Of a DNA stretch of 64,000 bases, positions 1 through 8,180 are shown piece by piece. Positions within the stretch are counted from its first letter, which is position 1, and each line of letters opens with the position of its first letter. Position numbers and translations under genes: made by a program. The notes under the pieces are model-generated. The model did not search any database. It was not told the origin of the DNA and was given only the letters and a program-made list of their open reading frames with translations. Source of the DNA: Undibacterium paludis (GTDB lineage: Bacteria; Pseudomonadota; Gammaproteobacteria; Burkholderiales; Burkholderiaceae_D); assembly GCF_022568815.1 (NCBI RefSeq), contig NZ_JAKZHX010000001.1, positions 744,001 to 808,000 on the forward strand, given 5' to 3'.

Positions 1-30
1 TAACCCCACTTCAACCGAAAGGGCATAGTA

Positions 31-789
31 ATGAGAATGAGTGCTCATCAAGGGCTAAGGCGTCTGTTCGCCGCTTTTCCTTTGGGTATTTTCGCGCTTA
101 CTGGATGTGTTACAGCGCCAACGTCACAGCAAGAGAGCAAAGATGGGCAGCCTGTCCAAGCAACTGGCCAGGCATTTGGCGAGCGACTGAACGCGTCCAT
201 TAATACGGTTGGTAATGCCATCATCGCCCCTGTCCAGAGCGGAAATAACAAAACCGGAGCTGCTGCTCAAGATGGCAGTCTGCGTCTCAGCAATTTGCCT
301 GCCAAAGACATTATTGGATCGAGTAGCTCTCCTGACTGGCCCAGGGTTGCTGTCAACATCAATAAGCTGCCCAAGTGGTTTTACGGCATGCCACCAGGTG
401 GCTTGCCTGGCCGCTATTCAGCCAATGACTGTATCAACGTGTCGCTCACGGTATGGAACGATGCAAAGCATTCAGTCAATTACGACAATCTCAATGTGTG
501 CGGTGACGACATCGTGCGGAACACACCATTCAAGGATGTCGGCCTGATGTGGAAGAGCTTTGGTGTTGTCAGTGGGATGCAGCACACCGGCACACAGCGC
601 ACGCGTGGCCCATTACCGCCACAGTATCTGTTTCCCAATAAACCTGGTTACGACCTGTTTTTCAATCCCAATGGCAACTACTACATCGGCAGCATCATGA
701 TGACAGTGGGATATAACTGGAATGAAGCCCAGGATTCCCGCTTCTGGCTCGTGAATGTGCCAACCCAGGCAGAAGTGGCCAGGCAATAG
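31..789 (+). CDS. predicted lipoprotein of unknown function
   Basis: A 252-residue protein with an N-terminal signal peptide (basic MRMSAHQGLRR followed by a hydrophobic stretch) and a lipobox LTGC at about residues 23-26, so it should be lipidated at that cysteine and anchored in a membrane. The mature part starts with a low-complexity Ser/Gln/Ala stretch and continues into a domain rich in Trp, Tyr, Gly and Asn (residues about 100-245) that I do not recognise. A purine-rich AAAGGG lies 7-12 bases before the ATG; an alternative ATG lies two codons in. The following gene on the same strand starts about 60 bases downstream, so they may be co-transcribed. The signal and lipobox are seen; function is unknown. 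Confidence 0.72.
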   Translation: MRMSAHQGLRRLFAAFPLGIFALTGCVTAPTSQQESKDGQPVQATGQAFGERLNASINTVGNAIIAPVQSGNNKTGAAAQDGSLRLSNLPAKDIIGSSSSPDWPRVAVNINKLPKWFYGMPPGGLPGRYSANDCINVSLTVWNDAKHSVNYDNLNVCGDDIVRNTPFKDVGLMWKSFGVVSGMQHTGTQRTRGPLPPQYLFPNKPGYDLFFNPNGNYYIGSIMMTVGYNWNEAQDSRFWLVNVPTQAEVARQ

Positions 790-848
790 TCGGTGATCAA
801 TCATTATTGCGTTTAAGACTGAATTTCTGGCCTTGGCACTTCCCACAC

Positions 849-1466
849 ATGTCACTTTTTATGAAACGACCCACTCCTTACGACATATCAACGTCTGCTG
901 CTTCACATACGCTCGCCTCTCTATTTGGTACGGTCTACTTCTTGGTATGCGTTGTGACTGCCTTCGTCCTCCTGGTAGGCGGAATGGAGAAATGGACAGA
1001 AAAACTAGTCGCCATTCTGATCATTGGTGGCTTCATCGTCTGGATCAGGTATATCAGCAAACAAGGAAAGACTCGTGCGCTCTCTGTGCTGGCATCGGTC
1101 AATCAGGAATACGGCACGAAGTTCGAGTCCGGTAAGTCGATAGGATTTGCACGTGAGGAAGACTACACCCTGTTTGATCCTGATGCCAGGAAGATCCTGT
1201 TCATGAAATACAACGGGCATTGTGTATGGGTAGTAGATTTTGCAGAGATCAGCAACTGGGATATATTGTGGAATGAGCAGGTCAAGTTGCAGGGTGATAC
1301 ATTTAAGGTCAAAGACAATAACTATCGGTTCAGATTTTATCTGAATGATCTGGAATCTCCTTCAGTGACCATGAAGATAGGTAGCGGTACAGCGGCCAAG
1401 GAGTGGAGTCATCGCATCAATTTACTGCTGGCGGGCAAGAAACTGCCGGAAAAAAATAATACGTAA
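849..1466 (+). CDS. small membrane protein of unknown function
   Basis: About 205 residues from the ATG at 849; the frame stays open upstream to a TTG at 807, but the ATG is the more natural start (a further ATG lies at 861). Two closely spaced hydrophobic segments are visible near the N-terminus (around residues 18-38 and 46-62: FGTVYFLVCVVTAFVLLVGG and KLVAILIIGGFIVWIRYI), followed by a soluble C-terminal domain of about 140 residues rich in Phe, Trp and Asp. It could be an inner-membrane protein with a cytoplasmic domain. I do not recognise the family. It follows the lipoprotein gene and converges with the exonuclease gene 19 bases downstream. Confidence 0.6.
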   Translation: MSLFMKRPTPYDISTSAASHTLASLFGTVYFLVCVVTAFVLLVGGMEKWTEKLVAILIIGGFIVWIRYISKQGKTRALSVLASVNQEYGTKFESGKSIGFAREEDYTLFDPDARKILFMKYNGHCVWVVDFAEISNWDILWNEQVKLQGDTFKVKDNNYRFRFYLNDLESPSVTMKIGSGTAAKEWSHRINLLLAGKKLPEKNNT

Positions 1467-1485
1467 ATCGCTCTACGACATTACC

Positions 1486-1959
1486 TTACTGATGATCCTC
1501 GTGCGCTTCTTGAAAAGCGGCTAAGTTCGCCCTGGCATCATAGAGAGCATGATGCGGAGGCAGGCCATGCTTCTTATAAAACTCATACTTCAGAACTTCA
1601 TCGATATTGCTGGCAACCAGAAGCGGGCGGCACCAAGCTGGAACTTGATAATCGATAGCATCAATAAATAAGTCCCAATCGGTCTGGTAGTCGTAGCAAA
1701 TCTCTATATCCGTGTTCTCAGGGCGAACGGCGGATAGCCAGGCAAGAAGCTGCTGGCATAAACTATCTCTTGTCATCGCTGCGCCAGGTATCCTGCCTAG
1801 CAGCGGAATGACTGCTTCACGCACAAAGGCGCTGCAGCTTGCATCTGGGTATGGAATCTCTGCGTAGAATTCCTCGTCTGTAGCACTCACCAAGCCTATG
1901 CTGATGAGGTGCAGGTCGAGGAAATCAGTGAATTCTGTGTCGATGAATATTTTTTTCAT
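1486..1959 (-). CDS. 3'-5' exonuclease, DEDD family
   Basis: A 157-residue protein with the layout of a small DEDDh 3'-5' exonuclease (DnaQ/RNase T superfamily). The Exo I motif is at the N-terminus (FIDTEFTDF, D7 and E9). An internal acidic region DYQTDWDLF fits Exo II, and HHALYDARANL near the C-terminus fits Exo III with the catalytic His and Asp. Such enzymes remove nucleotides from DNA or RNA ends with two metal ions. The protein is about the length of a lone exonuclease domain. It stands alone, convergent with the upstream membrane protein gene. The substrate cannot be told from the sequence. Confidence 0.75.
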   Translation of the reverse strand: MKKIFIDTEFTDFLDLHLISIGLVSATDEEFYAEIPYPDASCSAFVREAVIPLLGRIPGAAMTRDSLCQQLLAWLSAVRPENTDIEICYDYQTDWDLFIDAIDYQVPAWCRPLLVASNIDEVLKYEFYKKHGLPPHHALYDARANLAAFQEAHEDHQ

Positions 1960-2060
1960 GAGCAGTTAATGACCAGCAGCGAAATTTATTTTCAAACATC
2001 CGAGTTCAGCACTTAAAGGTAGATTTATTTCCATCCGTTATACAAAGAGGATTTTATTTA

Positions 2061-2858
2061 TTGAAAGTGATCATGCGTATCTTGCCTTTATCGGACCTTC
2101 ATCATGAGCTGTGGCGTGAAGCAGCTCCCATCATTGATGCTACCATCAGTCGCCCGGATGTGGTGATCCTGGCGGGCGATATTGATACAGGTGCGAAGGC
2201 GGTCGAATGGGCTGCACAGGCATTTGCAGGTATTCCTGTGATCTATGTGCATGGCAATCATGAATCCTATGGAAAACATCTAGAGCATATGCAGGAAGAT
2301 ATTCAGACTGCCTGCGCAGCTTCCGGCAACGTGCATTTCTTGAGCTGTGGTGAATACTTCCTAGGAAACGTGCGGTTTCTCGGTGCAACGATGTGGACAG
2401 ATTTCCGCCTATTTGGTGATAGTGAAAGGCAATTTGCCATGCGCGAGGCAGAAGCAGTCATGAACGATTACAAGCGCATTCGGCTAGCAAATGCTGGGTA
2501 CCGCAAATTGCGATCTGCTGACACTGCCAAATTTCATTCACAGCACAAATCATGGCTCAAGCAAAAATTGACCGAGCCCTTCGCAGGACCGACCGTGGTT
2601 GTGACCCACATGGCTCCCTCAATGAAATCCATCTCGGAGCGCTACGCCAATGACATGGTATCGGCTGCCTATGCTTCCAATTTGGATGAAATCGCCTCTC
2701 TGTCCGATCTCTGGATTCATGGCCACATGCATGAATCGTTTGACTATCAGATCGGTGATTGCCGTGTGGTCTGCAATCCCTGTGGGTATAAGACCAGGGC
2801 AGGTGCACCGGAGAATGCTCACTTCGACCCAAACCTGATTATTGAGCTTCCGGGATAG
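2061..2858 (+). CDS. calcineurin-like metallophosphoesterase
   Basis: A 265-residue calcineurin-like phosphoesterase. The metal-binding motifs follow the family order: SDLHHE (D-x-H, residues 11-16), LAGDID (G-D, about 36-41), YVHGNHE (G-N-H-E, about 61-67), VVTHMAP (H, about 180) and IHGHMHE (G-H-x-H, about 217). I chose the TTG at 2061 because an AGAGGA ribosome-binding site lies 9 bases upstream; the ATG at 2073 is the alternative and gives the more typical N-terminus MRILPLSDLH. Members hydrolyse phosphomono- or diesters; the natural substrate is unknown. The next gene, a receiver-like protein, follows 54 bases downstream on the same strand. Confidence 0.85.
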   Translation: MKVIMRILPLSDLHHELWREAAPIIDATISRPDVVILAGDIDTGAKAVEWAAQAFAGIPVIYVHGNHESYGKHLEHMQEDIQTACAASGNVHFLSCGEYFLGNVRFLGATMWTDFRLFGDSERQFAMREAEAVMNDYKRIRLANAGYRKLRSADTAKFHSQHKSWLKQKLTEPFAGPTVVVTHMAPSMKSISERYANDMVSAAYASNLDEIASLSDLWIHGHMHESFDYQIGDCRVVCNPCGYKTRAGAPENAHFDPNLIIELPG

Positions 2859-2912
2859 TTTTCCAAGTAAACACAATGACGACAATTAATAGTGAGCATA
2901 GGGAGTTTTGCC

Positions 2913-3446
2913 ATGACTAATAAAACGCAGAAACAGCTAATTGATGATTACCTCAAAGGCCCATCCAGCAATTCTTTAGGGGAAATTGATTCTTTCTGGG
3001 CCAATGTGGTACCTGTCGGGCGTGAATTTGGCAGCAAGGATTATGAGCGCTTAATGGAGCTCGATAATTTAGTGCGCACAGCCATGGCTTCACCCGATCC
3101 AGCTTCTCTGGCTCTGCGTGTGTTTCTGGACGACGAGCGCACCACACCAGAAGGCTGGGTACGCGTGTACTGGCCAGACGAAGCCATTAGTCTGCTGAAA
3201 ACCAATGCCGTGGCAGAAATCAGCTTGGACCATGACCTAGGCGACGATCAGCGTGGCACAGGCTATGATGTGGTGCTGTGGATAGAGGAAGCTGTCGCAC
3301 TGCATGGCTTCAAGCCGCCCAAGATGACCGTGCACTCGGCCAATTCTTCTGCCAGGCAAAAGATGGAGGCTGGTATCAAAGCTATAGAGCAAATTCAACT
3401 GTATTTAATGCAAGCAGCAACATCTACAGGTATATCTACAACTTAG
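2913..3446 (+). CDS. cyclic-phosphate processing receiver-like (cREC) domain protein
   Basis: 177 residues from the ATG at 2913, preceded by GGGAG (2901-2905). Residues about 65-165 resemble the receiver-like domain called cREC (cyclic-phosphate processing receiver): LRVFLDDERTTPEGW, then ISLDHDLGDDQRGTGYDVVLWIEE, then MTVHSANSSARQKM. The conserved DDE and the LDHDLG motif with its conserved Asp are present. The family is proposed from comparative genomics to act on cyclic nucleotide or RNA ends rather than as a phosphorelay receiver. The N-terminal 60 residues are unfamiliar. Lying just after a metallophosphoesterase fits an RNA/phosphate-processing pair, but that is inference. Confidence 0.7.
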   Translation: MTNKTQKQLIDDYLKGPSSNSLGEIDSFWANVVPVGREFGSKDYERLMELDNLVRTAMASPDPASLALRVFLDDERTTPEGWVRVYWPDEAISLLKTNAVAEISLDHDLGDDQRGTGYDVVLWIEEAVALHGFKPPKMTVHSANSSARQKMEAGIKAIEQIQLYLMQAATSTGISTT

Positions 3447-5602
3447 TTGGATCTTTTTCGTAGCAATGCCACATCTATCTCATCTGGATAAGCAACACTT
3501 TTTATCTCTGGAAGTATGATTTCAAATACAACCTTACAGTCATCTACATTTTTTGCAGATATTCGCCCTCGCATTTTTGCTAAGTAACTTCTTGCTATCC
3601 ATAATCCAACACCGTTCGTTTGTCCATCCACTTTCATTGAGGTCGAAACACCAAAATCAAATATTTTTTCAATGATCTCCATTGGAATTTGCGGGCCAGT
3701 ATTTTTTATTTCTATTGAAATATCGTTCCCTCTGCGTTTCACTGAAATAATTATTGGAGTTTCTTTTTCTCTATGACGATCTGCATTTTGAATTACTTTG
3801 TCAATTACATCTTCAAAGGCCTCTGAATCAATCAGACATGTTGCGCTATCAGCGTCGCTGACAAAAATGACATTCGGTATATTGATAAGCGCCACATTCG
3901 CTGCAATTTCTGCCATGTAAACTACCATGTCAATCGCCTCCAAATTCAGTTTACGCGAATTAATGGCATCTTCTGGCGACAGCCCTTGTTGCAGATGAGG
4001 TAAAGCAGCAAGTATCCTATCAAGATGTCGGCGACTTTCTGTCGCGGGAGCATGAAGACTAATTAACGCCTGTAATGGCGAGCGAATTTCGTGCCCAATA
4101 ATATTTAGATTTTCTTCCTTATTCCTTACAGCTATTTCTCTGCGCAAATTTTCATCTGCTTCGCGAGCAGATGCATCTCGAATTTCCCGTTCAACTTGTT
4201 CTTTGACTCGAGAAATTAGTTCGTTAAACGCTTTCGCGAGAATACCAATTTCATCTTTTCTGTTGTCGTATGGAAGAAACGTGTTGCGGGCGTTTGAGCG
4301 AGCGAGACGGCGAGCAAATCGTGATAAGTTAAAAACTGGTAACAATAACTTTACGCTAAAGTAGGCTACCGTAATAATTGCGCTTATCGCTAAAAATAGT
4401 AGCCAATTAAAAACACGCAAGGCGCTTTTTTCCACCACTAATCCTGGATGTCTAACCTCAAGAGATAAATTGGTATCTGGTATTGGCTGCTTGCGGACAA
4501 GTGGATTTTTCCGAATCAAGATATCTCCATCAATAAAACTCAAATATGAATCACCACTGTCGATTTGGTTCATTTGAGGAGGAAATATCCGATGTTGCGC
4601 CTTCAATATACCGTTTTCAGACGCGATGATGTCTATTGATGCCCGCGCTGAAAAAAAAGGGGTGGCAAGAGATGGGATAGAAAGAACCGTTTCTCCATTT
4701 TTTTCGTATTCTATTGTTTTTGATATCTGATTAGAATGTGAATAATCATATCGAGACAGTGAAAATTTCGCGCTCTCCCATCCAGTTGGAGGCCAAATAG
4801 CGTCTGCCTGAGCAGATGTTTTTTGATCAAGAAATTCTTTAATATCGAGGCGTGCTAATACATACATTTTCTGATGACCGTCATTTTGGTGCTTGACGTA
4901 TCCCCAAGCCTCTAGCCTTCGATCACGTTCGACCACTCCATTAATTTTCTTTCGAAAAGCAGTCAGTTCATAACGCCCAAGTTTTTCTTGTCCAATAGAT
5001 TGGACCAAAAGCCGCCATTTTGCTGACAGCTTATTAAAACTGAACTCGATCTCTAATGAATCGGCTGAAAGTGAAATATCTCCCTGCTTCAATGGTGTAA
5101 TCGAATCATCGCTTAGTTCAATGTTTAAAAAAACATAATTACCAAGACCTTGATTTTCAACAAAATAAGAACAGAAACGATCTGGGTCCGAAAAATATTT
5201 TTCTGATGGTGCTTTTACTTTAAGGTTGACAAAGCAATTTCTGGGAGGTTGGCGCGGCAGTGTGCGAGAATTGCTTGAAGGAAGAGATATATAGTAAAGA
5301 CGAGGAAGTAACAAGGGGCCCATGGCTCTATCAAGCAATAGGAAATTCGCCAAGTTCCGATCAAGCACAAATCGCTCATCAGTATCAAAGTGATTTACTA
5401 AGTCACGCAAATCGCGCTCAAATAATTCACTTTGTACATTTCTTGCTTTTGTAGCTGAATATTTTATGAATACGTATAAGCCCCAGGATGAAAGCCCTAC
5501 CAGCGCCAGGAGAAAAAACGCTGTTTGTATAGTCAGACGATATGTATGAACCCAAGTATTGCATCGTATTGCCAATGAACGAAGCCTAGTTAGATTATTC
5601 AT
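3443..5602 (-). CDS. membrane sensor histidine kinase
   Basis: About 719 residues from the ATG at 5602. A first membrane segment lies near residues 26-47. A large extracytoplasmic sensor region of about 340 residues follows, then a second membrane segment (about 390-415), a HAMP-like linker (VFNLSRFARRLARSN) and a coiled coil. The kinase core carries the H-box HEIRSPLQAL (near residue 500), an N-box IDKVIQNADRH and a G-box GVGLWIARSYLAKMRG. It overlaps the response-regulator gene upstream by 8 bases (ATGAATAA), so the two are translationally coupled. The sensor region is not a family I recognise. Its 3' end overlaps the tail of the convergent cREC gene by 4 bases. Confidence 0.9.
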   Translation of the reverse strand: MNNLTRLRSLAIRCNTWVHTYRLTIQTAFFLLALVGLSSWGLYVFIKYSATKARNVQSELFERDLRDLVNHFDTDERFVLDRNLANFLLLDRAMGPLLLPRLYYISLPSSNSRTLPRQPPRNCFVNLKVKAPSEKYFSDPDRFCSYFVENQGLGNYVFLNIELSDDSITPLKQGDISLSADSLEIEFSFNKLSAKWRLLVQSIGQEKLGRYELTAFRKKINGVVERDRRLEAWGYVKHQNDGHQKMYVLARLDIKEFLDQKTSAQADAIWPPTGWESAKFSLSRYDYSHSNQISKTIEYEKNGETVLSIPSLATPFFSARASIDIIASENGILKAQHRIFPPQMNQIDSGDSYLSFIDGDILIRKNPLVRKQPIPDTNLSLEVRHPGLVVEKSALRVFNWLLFLAISAIITVAYFSVKLLLPVFNLSRFARRLARSNARNTFLPYDNRKDEIGILAKAFNELISRVKEQVEREIRDASAREADENLRREIAVRNKEENLNIIGHEIRSPLQALISLHAPATESRRHLDRILAALPHLQQGLSPEDAINSRKLNLEAIDMVVYMAEIAANVALINIPNVIFVSDADSATCLIDSEAFEDVIDKVIQNADRHREKETPIIISVKRRGNDISIEIKNTGPQIPMEIIEKIFDFGVSTSMKVDGQTNGVGLWIARSYLAKMRGRISAKNVDDCKVVFEIILPEIKSVAYPDEIDVALLRKRSN

Positions 5603-6305
5603 CTTCACGCCAACTGTATCCAATCATCGTAATCGTGCGAATTTTATTAAACGTAGGATCAACTGCCTTAAATGCTTCACGTATTGTCGCAACATGCACC
5701 CGTAGATTTTCTTTATTGCGACCAGTTTCGATATCTAAGAAGAAATGCTCGTATTTGACTTGTTGATTAAGATTCTCGATCATTTTTTGTAAAATGCGAA
5801 TCTGAGTCATTGATAGAGTCACACGCTTTTTTTTCCATTTAACCATCTCTCTAGACGAGAGATCAATCTCTAGATCTGGAACGCCCTGAGTCAGTAGATC
5901 CCCGTGCAAAGATTCTTCTTTTTGCTCATTCCTAAAGGCAATAGCTCTTTTGACTTGTTTCGCAAAATCGGTAAAAGTTACGGGTTTTTGCAAATAGTCC
6001 CAGGCATCAAGTGCGGCAAATATTCCACGATGAATTTCTGGTTGCGGTAGACCAGACACCACCAAAAAGGGAGTTCGTTGAGAGTCTAGGGCTTTGATAA
6101 TTTTTAAGCCTCCATATCTGTCCGTTCCATCGCCAAGATCTATGTCTGACACTATCAAGTCGAAATTTATTGTGCGGAGGCCTTCTAAAGCTGTATCAAC
6201 AGTCAAATATTGCTTGACATCACAATCTTGCCAAATACTGAGCAAGAACGACTTAAATTTGTCATTTGTAGCGCAATTGTCCTCAATGACGGCAATTTTG
6301 TACAT
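5595..6305 (-). CDS. DNA-binding response regulator
   Basis: 236 residues from the ATG at 6305, with AGAGG six bases upstream; an in-frame ATG at 6320 lies before that binding site and is less likely. The receiver domain shows the acidic pocket E8-D9, the phospho-acceptor D54 (LIVSDIDLGDG), the switch serine in LVVSG and the conserved K107 (LQKPVT). The C-terminal 90 residues look like a winged helix of the OmpR/PhoB kind, ending in IRTITMIGYSW. It partners the histidine kinase that follows with an 8-base overlap. A 55-aa gene lies upstream on the same strand with a hairpin between. Confidence 0.9.
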   Translation of the reverse strand: MYKIAVIEDNCATNDKFKSFLLSIWQDCDVKQYLTVDTALEGLRTINFDLIVSDIDLGDGTDRYGGLKIIKALDSQRTPFLVVSGLPQPEIHRGIFAALDAWDYLQKPVTFTDFAKQVKRAIAFRNEQKEESLHGDLLTQGVPDLEIDLSSREMVKWKKKRVTLSMTQIRILQKMIENLNQQVKYEHFFLDIETGRNKENLRVHVATIREAFKAVDPTFNKIRTITMIGYSWREDE

Positions 6306-6384
6306 GGTATACCTCTGCATTCAATACGCTGAAGTATATAGAAAGGCCCATGTAAAGATATAAGTCTTCCTTTACATTGGGCCA

Positions 6385-6418
6385 AAGGAAAACTCCATAA
6401 TATTACTGAGTTTTCCTT
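6385..6418 (-). terminator. 11-bp perfect hairpin between the 55-aa gene and the response regulator
   Basis: AAGGAAAACTC (6385-6395) and GAGTTTTCCTT (6408-6418) form a perfect 11-bp stem with a 12-base loop. It starts 10 bases after the stop codon of the 55-aa gene and about 80 bases before the response regulator. No clean U tract follows on the minus strand, so it could be a weak terminator, a partial-readthrough element or an operator. Confidence 0.5.
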
Positions 6419-6427
6419 ACTCTGAAT

Positions 6428-6595
6428 TTACGCATATCGAATTAATTTCCACACTACCGCCTTTTGGTTATGAGGTGGCATTGTGTTGTGAATTGCGATA
6501 GGAGCGGTTGTAGAGGGCGAATCCTGAGACTGCCATACACCACTTTCAGGGCATTTTTCTCCAGTTTTGGCTGTAGTGCCAATTGGCTTTTTCAT
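6428..6595 (-). CDS. small 55-aa protein with a CPESG..W motif
   Basis: This ORF starts at ATG 6595 with a good ribosome-binding site (AAGGA 8-12 bases upstream) and ends at TAA 6428, giving 55 residues. It begins MKKPIGTTAKTGEKCPESGVW and ends with MPPHNQKAVVWKLIRYA. The spacing of TG-x-K-CP-x-SG-x-W and a terminal MPP...VxW-x-L recalls tiny proteins of the YjzC-like kind (G-x-x-AP-x-x-G-x-Y), but I cannot assign a family with certainty. It lies on the same strand upstream of the two-component genes, separated from them by a perfect hairpin. It may be a signalling or secreted peptide linked to that kinase; that is inference. Confidence 0.6.
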   Translation of the reverse strand: MKKPIGTTAKTGEKCPESGVWQSQDSPSTTAPIAIHNTMPPHNQKAVVWKLIRYA

Positions 6596-6817
6596 CTTTA
6601 ATTTCCTTCCATTTTAGATTTTTACAAGAACTACCTCATTAGATCCATTAGTTCTCTATTCAACTCTTTTTACTTAGCTATAAAGTCTAGTGAATCTGAG
6701 AGAATGATCTCAATTTGGGCATAAAATTCATATATGAAAAGAAATAATTTACAGCTCATTTCGCGCACGATTTTCAGCCTATTTTGCTTATATTCTTATT
6801 GAAATATAAGTAACAGC
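6596..6817. other. intergenic, AT-rich, no gene seen
   Basis: About 220 bases upstream of the 55-aa gene with no convincing reading frame. It should hold that gene's promoter. An ATTTCGCGCAC sequence near 6758 resembles a partial inverted copy of the TGTGC(C)GAAAT motif seen at 16355 and 22129; this may be coincidence or a trace of a transposon end. Confidence 0.35.
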
Positions 6818-7066
6818 TTATTTAAACAACGCCTTTCCGAAAATCTCCAGCCTTATCAACACATACAACAAACGTATCAGTCGCGTGGCAATCACGTAAA
6901 ACTTCATCGCTCGAATTCGGCTAACACCAATGCTGTAATCAAGTTTCACCCGAATCCCCAACCCCGTATGCCTTTCAGACACCAGGAAAATCAAGCTGGC
7001 TCTGCACAAAGAGTCTGTCAGGCCTTCATACCTTATAGCCTGGAGTTTAATATCGCATGCCACCAA
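6818..7066 (-). pseudogene. possible short ORF or gene remnant after jetD
   Basis: An open frame of 82 codons that overlaps the last 20 bases of jetD and starts only at a TTG (internal ATG near 6901). The last 40 residues (AMKFYVIATRLIRLLYVLIR and on to the C-terminus) are hydrophobic and basic, like the tail of a truncated transposase or membrane protein. I recognise no family and no ribosome-binding site. It may be a remnant at the edge of the Wadjet cargo, or simply a chance frame. Confidence 0.25.
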
Positions 7067-8180
7067 GGAGCGCTATATCTGCAACGCTGACGATCTCCTG
7101 ATCAACCCCGCGACGGGCACATTGTTTGAATAGTGCGTGGACTGCGGGCTCGACCTCAATTGTTTGGTCCAGAAATGCAAACATCCGCGCCTGCCCTTCT
7201 TTGTCGTAAATCTCCGCATACGGGTGTGACTGCATCGGATCAAGTAAATGTCCTTCCATCGCTTTGTAGATCGCGCTAAGTTGGAGTGTGGGTATCGCTG
7301 ATCGACAAGCCAAGAAGATCTTCAATGCCCCGATATCAAGATCGCCCCAGAAATACACCTGCGGGGCACCAAATAGTTCAGCGATGCTGCGCTTGCTACC
7401 ACATCGCTGCAACACATGAAGTTCACCTTGCTGTTTATCTTCTAAGCTGCCAGGCCACACCTGACCTACATACGATAGGGCGAAGCCAAATGTACATACC
7501 AACGACATTCGATCAGCCAACCCTGAGGCGACAGCATTTTCAAAAGCCTGTGGGTTCTCAATGAGTAAGGTCGAGGTGGACTCCACATTCGCCGCCGGCC
7601 CCGCATGTAAGAGATACCTTGGCGAAGGGCTATGAAGGTGAGAATGCAGACCCAACAACGCCATTGCCTTAGGTGGAATTCTTGAGATGACCTTGGCACT
7701 ACCCATCACCATTCGAGCACTTACATTTGGCCCAACATCGCTTAATTCATGAAACTTGTCAGAGCCCTTCAGTGTCGCCAGGCATTTCGCCAATATTTGA
7801 ACATCACCCGTCGTCATACCCGTCAAACGAGATGCAAGCGGCATGAGTAAAGCCACCATAACCTCATTAAATCCTTGCATTTTGAGCGCATCACTCCAGC
7901 AGGTCTCTTCGTCCGAAATAACTTTCTCTTTTGGCACAAACTCGACATAGCCGGAAATAGGTTGTCCCCTTGCATTGGCTTGGAACATGAGCAGGCCGTG
8001 ACGATGCAATTCCCGAATACCCTCATCCACCTCTATTGGCAGTAAACCAGTCTTATGACATAAGCGAGTCTTGAGTGTGTCAGAACGAAGTTTTTTTCCT
8101 CTGCCAAGGCTGCGCACTGCATCAAGTACTCGCTGCGCAAAGTCAGAATCGAACTGTATATCCATGGGCTGCACGTCCAT
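7047..8180 (-). CDS. jetD: JetD-like nuclease subunit of a Wadjet system
   Basis: A 377-residue protein matching the Wadjet JetD architecture: an N-terminal helical/winged-helix region and a C-terminal Toprim domain related to topoisomerase VI (DUF2220). The acidic metal-binding set is visible: E208 in LLIENPQAF, and D280 and D282 in YFWGDLDIGALKIF. A C-terminal VDQEIV corresponds to the LEQE-type motif of the family. In characterised Wadjet systems JetD is the nuclease that cuts small circular DNA held by the SMC complex. It is the last gene of the operon, with a TAATG overlap with jetC and no ribosome-binding site of its own, so it should be translationally coupled. Confidence 0.85.
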   Translation of the reverse strand: MDVQPMDIQFDSDFAQRVLDAVRSLGRGKKLRSDTLKTRLCHKTGLLPIEVDEGIRELHRHGLLMFQANARGQPISGYVEFVPKEKVISDEETCWSDALKMQGFNEVMVALLMPLASRLTGMTTGDVQILAKCLATLKGSDKFHELSDVGPNVSARMVMGSAKVISRIPPKAMALLGLHSHLHSPSPRYLLHAGPAANVESTSTLLIENPQAFENAVASGLADRMSLVCTFGFALSYVGQVWPGSLEDKQQGELHVLQRCGSKRSIAELFGAPQVYFWGDLDIGALKIFLACRSAIPTLQLSAIYKAMEGHLLDPMQSHPYAEIYDKEGQARMFAFLDQTIEVEPAVHALFKQCARRGVDQEIVSVADIALLGGMRY

